From NCBI GenBank assembly GCA_963976395.1, contig CAXBLG010000001.1, positions 124,001 to 188,000 of the forward strand: a DNA stretch of 64,000 nucleotides, read 5' to 3'. The position numbers and the translations under genes were made by a program. The notes under the pieces were generated by a model. It made no database searches, was not told the DNA's origin, and saw only the letters and a program-made list of their open reading frames with translations. Within the stretch, counting starts at the first letter, position 1; each line of letters opens with the position of its first letter. This DNA is from UBA11612 sp963976395. Its GTDB lineage: Bacteria; Pseudomonadota; Alphaproteobacteria; Rhodospirillales; Rhodospirillaceae. Shown here piece by piece: positions 59,916 to 64,000 of this stretch.

Positions 59916-60935
59916 CTAGTTCGTCAGTTGCGGCGAGACCGGCACCTGTATACGCCCGATAGTATTTGAATCGGTGCCGAACCAGATGGTTTGTGTCGGT
60001 TGATAATAGTGCATGTGCCGCACGCCGCCGCCGCTTGGGATGTCGGTCACGCCGATGAACTCTTCCTTGCGTGTGTCGAAACCGACAAAGCGCGCCGGGT
60101 CGCCGCCGAACTCAACAAACCAAAGGCGGTCTTCGTCGTCGGCCTCAAGGCCATAGGGCCGCGCGCCAGAACCGCCGGGGGCTAGCCACTCGTTGAACAT
60201 TCCATTGTGCGGGTTGTAGCGGCCCAAATATCCGTCGGCGTAATCCACATACCAAATCATATCGTCGGAGGTGATGGCGATGCGCCGGGGGCGCGCGTCT
60301 TCACGCGGAAGGTCTATTTCTTTCAAAGTAAAAGACTCCGGGTCGATCAGAGCAAGTTTATGACTTCCAAACTCGACCACCCAGGGGCGTCCCCGCGAAT
60401 CCAGTTCAATGCCGTAGGGCCGTGCGCCTTTTGTAGGCACTTTGATTAGCCGCACTTCGCGTGAGTCCGTATCGAGGTGGCCGACAAAATTGCCGCCTTG
60501 CACCGTGAACCAAATATTTTCATTCTTGTCGAACACCAAGGTGTGCGGATCGCGCGCGGCCTTATCGGGCATGCCGATACGTTCAATATCGCCGCTTGCC
60601 GGATCAATACGGCCGATATGCGAATCGCCGTTCCCCGCGTACCAGACGATCCCCTTGCTATCGACGATCAAATTATGTGGCAGAGCTTTGTCGGGCAGAT
60701 CGTATTTTTTAAACGAGCCGTCCTTGGGGTTGAGCATGGCGACATAGTTGCCGCGCTGGCCCACAAACCACACCGCATCCTCGCTTTGGGCAAACGGGTC
60801 GCGCGGGCGGGAATTATCCCACGGCACATCCCATTCATTGAGTTTGACCGGCGGCGTATCTGCCGCGGATTCCATGCTTGAAAGGCCAAGCATCCAAAAA
60901 CCAAGGACCACAATAGCGAAATACCGGCGCAACAT
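59916..60935 (-). CDS. Exported Vgb-like beta-propeller protein (virginiamycin B lyase family)
   Basis: 339 residues from ATG at 60935. Signal peptide RRYFAIVVLGFWMLGLSSME, then repeated blades of about 42 residues with the pattern W(F/Y)xxxxGNxIGRIDPxxG: WFVGQRGNYVAMLNPKDGS, WYAGNGDSHIGRIDPASG, WFTVQGGNFVGHLDTDS, WYVDYADGYLGRYNPHNG. The family is named from a streptogramin lyase, but most exported members are not resistance enzymes. Paired with the CxxCH gene, perhaps an electron-transfer or sensing pair in the periplasm (inference). Confidence 0.8.
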   Translation of the reverse strand: MLRRYFAIVVLGFWMLGLSSMESAADTPPVKLNEWDVPWDNSRPRDPFAQSEDAVWFVGQRGNYVAMLNPKDGSFKKYDLPDKALPHNLIVDSKGIVWYAGNGDSHIGRIDPASGDIERIGMPDKAARDPHTLVFDKNENIWFTVQGGNFVGHLDTDSREVRLIKVPTKGARPYGIELDSRGRPWVVEFGSHKLALIDPESFTLKEIDLPREDARPRRIAITSDDMIWYVDYADGYLGRYNPHNGMFNEWLAPGGSGARPYGLEADDEDRLWFVEFGGDPARFVGFDTRKEEFIGVTDIPSGGGVRHMHYYQPTQTIWFGTDSNTIGRIQVPVSPQLTN

Positions 60936-61037
60936 GACGGCTCTCCTTTTGCATATGTCGAAGGCGGCTAAAGTCTCGCGTCCGGCTCGCAAAGGGTCAA
61001 TGGAAATCGGATTGTTTTTGTGTGGGCATGTGTGGCT

Positions 61038-62432
61038 TTAGGCGCGGTCGGCGATGAGTTTCAGCACCGCTTCGCGCTGGCTCGCGGCTAGTTCCGCGTT
61101 GTTGTCGAGGTTTAATTCTATGAAAACGTGGCGGGCCTCATCGAAAGCTTCAGCGGCCTGTTTGAGGCACTCAGTGTTTCCGGCCGCCATGCCCTTTTCC
61201 TTCAAGGCGGCGCCGATATTGGCAAGGGTTGTCGCCCAAGCCAGCGGCGCTTTGGTGCGGCTACGAACCTGCGCGATCTTCAGAAAGACCGTCACGGCTT
61301 TGTCGAAAAGCGATGGCTGCTGGGTCAGCTTGCCCATGGTGATGAGTAGCCCACCGAGAGAATTTTGAATATCCGCCCAGCGTTCCGGTGCATCGGTAAT
61401 GGTCCAGATGGCGGTGGCGTCGGAAAACGCATCGGCGGCTTCTTTGAGATGACTGGTTTCTCCGGCGCTCAGGGCTTGGCCGTGGAGGGCAAGGCCTAGA
61501 CGGACTTTCAGGGCCGCGTACTCGTCTGCAAAAACCTCTTTGCGCACCATGCTCAGAGCAGCGCGGTAATATTCGACAGTCTTTTCGGCAAGTTTGGGCC
61601 GTTCGACGATCTCGCCAATCAATGACAGGGCATCGGAGATATGGCTGCCGATCATCGCGCGCTCGTGTTCTGGAAAAGCATCATCTCCCAGTATCAGCGC
61701 GCCTTGGTACACCGATACGGCGCGTTCAAGCATTTTCACATCGCCGGTGCGCGCGCCTTCCAGCAACAACAGCGCCGCATAAGCGCTTTGCGCCGTTGCG
61801 CCTTCGGCCACCGTGCCGACCATGTCGCCTTCCGCGAAGCGGGTGGCGGCCCCGAGTACAGGGCGAAACATCGCTGCGCGGGCGCGCACGCCGTCGGCGG
61901 ATTCAACGTTGACTGCCGCAAGCGCCGCACCGAAGACAAGATCGCCGGTAGCGTCGTCAAAAAGCGCGGGCACTTCCAGTCGTTCAAGGGCTGACATTGA
62001 AGCGCTTTGCGGGTGCAACGGCGTCGAACCGCCGAGGAAGCGAAGACGCCAGGATGTGCCAGGTCCTTTGTTGCGGCTTGATGAAGCCGTTGAAATACTT
62101 TCACCCCAGACAAGAAGATCAGCGCCTTCCCGTTGCAGCCAACGGCGTCCAAGGTCCACGGCCATAGAGACAAACAACGGTTGACTATAATCGGCACCGG
62201 ACACCGTCAACGGCCTATCGGCAATGGAAATGGATACGCCCAGGCGCCCCGCGAGCCGGTCATGAATATGCCGTGCCGCTAGGCCCTGCGTATCGCCGGC
62301 CAGCGGACTGATCAGGATGCGCAAAGGATCAATACCGTATAAAGCCTCGTCGAGACCGTCATCGGCAAAAGGGCTTGCAGGCGTTTTAACTGCGCGCCGC
62401 TTCAGCACGTCGATAAACGTACCTAATGGCAT
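61038..62432 (-). CDS. TPR-repeat protein, unknown function
   Basis: 464 residues, no signal peptide. The N-terminal part (to about 150) is an alpha/beta domain with LRILISPLAGDTQGLAARHI and REGADLLVWGESI that I only vaguely recall from other alphaproteobacterial TPR proteins. The rest contains TPR-like helices: AYAALLLLEGARTGDVKMLE, ALILGDDAFPEHERAMIGSH, AALSMVRKEVFADEYAALKV, DIQNSLGGLLITMG, ATTLANIGAALKEKG. Probably a scaffold for protein contacts. No neighbour gives a clue. Confidence 0.65.
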   Translation of the reverse strand: MPLGTFIDVLKRRAVKTPASPFADDGLDEALYGIDPLRILISPLAGDTQGLAARHIHDRLAGRLGVSISIADRPLTVSGADYSQPLFVSMAVDLGRRWLQREGADLLVWGESISTASSSRNKGPGTSWRLRFLGGSTPLHPQSASMSALERLEVPALFDDATGDLVFGAALAAVNVESADGVRARAAMFRPVLGAATRFAEGDMVGTVAEGATAQSAYAALLLLEGARTGDVKMLERAVSVYQGALILGDDAFPEHERAMIGSHISDALSLIGEIVERPKLAEKTVEYYRAALSMVRKEVFADEYAALKVRLGLALHGQALSAGETSHLKEAADAFSDATAIWTITDAPERWADIQNSLGGLLITMGKLTQQPSLFDKAVTVFLKIAQVRSRTKAPLAWATTLANIGAALKEKGMAAGNTECLKQAAEAFDEARHVFIELNLDNNAELAASQREAVLKLIADRA

Positions 62433-62600
62433 AACCGTTCCGCATCCCCGCTGTTGTGCCGGCGCTTTATAGACAGCGCCTGAGCCTTGATCTTAAGCAT
62501 CCATAAGAAGACGCTCTGAATCAATTGGTTAGCAGCGGGCACTTAACAATCTATTGAAGACTCGGGTCTCAGGCGATTCTGGGGTGCGTGACCGGAACGC

Positions 62601-62810
62601 TTAAAAATCCGAGCAGCGACCCTTGCGTTCCCAATCCCCGAACCGGGTGGGCTCTGCGCCTTTGGGGCCGCCGGTTTCATCGACCGGCCTGTCCGCTGTC
62701 TCAATCTTAGCGGGTTCGCCGGGCACGGGCGCGGATTTCGGCTTCAGGGCTGCGGCTTCCGGACTTAGAGCCAGCGGAAGCGGTTTCGTTTTGCCGGGTT
62801 TGGTTGTCAT
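62601..62810 (-). CDS. SDHAF4 (DUF1674) family protein
   Basis: 69 residues. The closing block DETGGPKGAEPTRFGDWERK plus GRCSDF matches the SDHAF4/DUF1674 signature (G.KG.EPTR.GDWE.KG...DF). In mitochondria and related bacteria SDHAF4 protects and inserts the flavinylated succinate dehydrogenase subunit. The N-terminus is low complexity. Divergent from htpX (99 bp between starts). Confidence 0.9.
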   Translation of the reverse strand: MTTKPGKTKPLPLALSPEAAALKPKSAPVPGEPAKIETADRPVDETGGPKGAEPTRFGDWERKGRCSDF

Positions 62811-62909
62811 GGCCGTAGAGTACAGAAACGCGCCCTCTTATTCAGCCCTTGAATTGGGGCGGATTCACCATATGTCATAAGGCGGCATAGAACGAAGGAG
62901 CCGAATTAT

Positions 62910-63776
62910 ATGAACACCATGCGAGCCGGGCTGTTACTCGCTGCGATGACGGGTCTGTTTCTTGCCGTGGGATATTTGATCGGCGGCGCAGGCGGTATGG
63001 TGATTGCGCTCGGCGTGGCCATTGCCATGAACGCCTTCGCTTATTGGAACTCCGACAAGGTTGTTTTGCGCATGTACCGCGCGAAGGAGGTCGACCAATC
63101 TTCGGCACCGCAATTTTATGGCATTGTCGCCGGTCTTGCGCGCCGTGCCGAATTGCCGATGCCCAAGGTCTATGTGATCGAAAACGCTCAACCCAACGCC
63201 TTTGCCACGGGCCGCGATCCAGAACATGCTGCGGTTGCGGCAACCACCGGGCTGCTGCGTATGCTGACGCCTGATGAGATTGCAGGTGTGATGGCCCATG
63301 AACTGGCTCACGTCAAAAATCGCGATACCTTGATCATGACGATCACCGCGACCATCGCCGGTGCGATCGGGATGCTTGCCAACTTTGCGTTCTTTTTCGG
63401 CGGACGGCGGGGTGCAGGCGGCATGCTCGGTTCAATCATGATTATGATTCTTGCGCCCATGGCGGCGGCATTGGTGCAAATGGCAATCTCGCGTACACGC
63501 GAATATGGCGCAGATGCAGGCGGAGCGGAAATATCGGGTAATCCGCGGGCACTCGCCTCGGCTCTTGCGAAATTGGAGCGCGGCGCGCGCACGGTCGAGA
63601 ATCAAGAGGCCGAGGGTAATCCGGCCACAGCACATCTTTTCATCGTCAATCCGTTGAACGGTCAGCGGGCCGATAATCTATTTTCAACGCACCCCTCAAC
63701 AAAGAATCGCATCGCCAAGCTAGAGCAGATGGCGGGGGCCGTTGCGCCGCAGCGGGCGTCTGGACCTTGGGGATAA
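62910..63776 (+). CDS. htpX: HtpX, membrane zinc metalloprotease
   Basis: M48 family protease of 288 residues. Two N-terminal membrane helices (RAGLLLAAMTGLFLAVGYLI; GGMVIALGVAIAMNAFAYW), the active site VMAHELAHVKNRDTL (HExxH), two further helices (ITATIAGAIGMLANFAFF; MIMILAPMAAALVQMAI) and the third ligand Glu in RTREYGADAGGAE. Degrades damaged membrane proteins together with FtsH. Confidence 0.96.
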   Translation: MNTMRAGLLLAAMTGLFLAVGYLIGGAGGMVIALGVAIAMNAFAYWNSDKVVLRMYRAKEVDQSSAPQFYGIVAGLARRAELPMPKVYVIENAQPNAFATGRDPEHAAVAATTGLLRMLTPDEIAGVMAHELAHVKNRDTLIMTITATIAGAIGMLANFAFFFGGRRGAGGMLGSIMIMILAPMAAALVQMAISRTREYGADAGGAEISGNPRALASALAKLERGARTVENQEAEGNPATAHLFIVNPLNGQRADNLFSTHPSTKNRIAKLEQMAGAVAPQRASGPWG

Positions 63777-63782
63777 GCGCAG

Positions 63783-64000
63783 CTAGGACTTCTTGGTGCC
63801 GGTGGCAAACCCACGGCAATGAGGGACCTTTTTCGGGTCGTCCATCAATTTCCAACCCTGAACGTCGGAAAACCCTGCGGCGCGGACCATATGGCCGAGG
63901 CAGTCTAAGGTCGGCGCCCACCAGTTGGTCGCATTGTCGCCGAGCTGTTTGTCCGGATAAAACTCCATGACCATTTGGTGGCTGTTATATCCCTGACCGA
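63783..64000 (-). CDS. C-terminal part of a SAM methyltransferase (CmoB/DUF1698-like), partial
   Basis: The minus-strand frame stops at 63783 and is open to the window edge, giving about 72 residues. MEFYPDKQLGDNATNWWAPT with CLGHMVRAAGFSDVQGWKLM resembles the substrate-side C-terminus of CmoB-type/DUF1698 methyltransferases, where a NWW/NWL motif precedes the final helix. The SAM loop lies outside the window. Convergent with htpX, 6 bases apart. Moderately sure of the family, not of the substrate. Confidence 0.6.
   Translation of the reverse strand, partial: GQGYNSHQMVMEFYPDKQLGDNATNWWAPTLDCLGHMVRAAGFSDVQGWKLMDDPKKVPHCRGFATGTKKS

Noticed and set aside
59916..60935. Streptogramin resistance (virginiamycin B lyase)
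   Set aside because: Exported propellers of this family are mostly of unknown function; a signal peptide argues against an intracellular resistance enzyme.

Overview
The window reads as a stretch of alphaproteobacterial chromosome with a moderately high GC content. The evidence for the group is gene order as much as single genes: hisA-hisF-hisE next to a HIT protein; comM, gshB, yraN, rsmI and lpoA together; the block miaB-phoH-ybeY-corC-lnt-HTH regulator-metK-trmB followed by rimP-nusA-ylxR-infB-rbfA-truB-rpsO-pnp; an OlsB/OlsA pair for ornithine lipids; a MucR-type regulator; and HemD-mitofilin-HemY beside tsaD. I cannot name the order or genus. No rRNA, tRNA, CRISPR array, transposase or prophage was recognised.

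Layout. 1-1881: end of the histidine operon and a HIT hydrolase. 1882-3244: a more A/T-rich accessory patch with a 49-residue Cys/His miniprotein behind a structured leader, a three-helix membrane protein, and the 5' stub of a methyltransferase gene cut off just after comM. 3241-11186: comM, a MscS channel, gshB, a SirB1-type protein, yraN, rsmI, the divergent lipoprotein gene lpoA, and a SYLF protein. 11352-13819: two adjacent paralogues that look like degenerate GGDEF-EAL proteins. 14215-18350: nucleotide-sugar and heptose genes, an I78-like lipoprotein, an elongated PanD and a GNAT enzyme. 18354-20668: a flavin oxidoreductase and a glycerophosphodiesterase. 20682-38770: the long minus-strand run of translation, RNA and membrane-maintenance genes, with a rimP-leader-type attenuator, a terminator behind the HTH gene and candidate operator repeats. 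38899-43892: ornithine lipid genes, Fur, MucR, TusA, RimI, TsaB and a VanX-type dipeptidase. 43894-49851: HemY, a very long HemD-mitofilin fusion and TsaD. 50014-55533: polysaccharide precursor genes interleaved with gpsA and a YciI protein, then an SDR protein with a C-terminal zinc-ribbon-like tail. 55677-64000: acs, a LysR/azoreductase divergent pair with a clear palindromic operator, a CxxCH protein beside a Vgb-like propeller, a TPR protein, an SDHAF4 homologue, htpX and the end of a methyltransferase gene.

How the parts fit together. The central minus-strand run is the classical NusA/IF2 operon followed by mRNA-decay genes. The envelope theme recurs: heptose activation, UDP-sugar epimerase and decarboxylase, mannose-1-P guanylyltransferase, ornithine lipids, Lnt, LpoA and a mitofilin membrane scaffold. 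The most unusual object is the HemD-mitofilin fusion, which would tether a haem-biosynthesis enzyme to a membrane-shaping protein and is encoded 4 bp upstream of HemY. All functional calls come from reading the sequence and recalling protein families; no database search was run.
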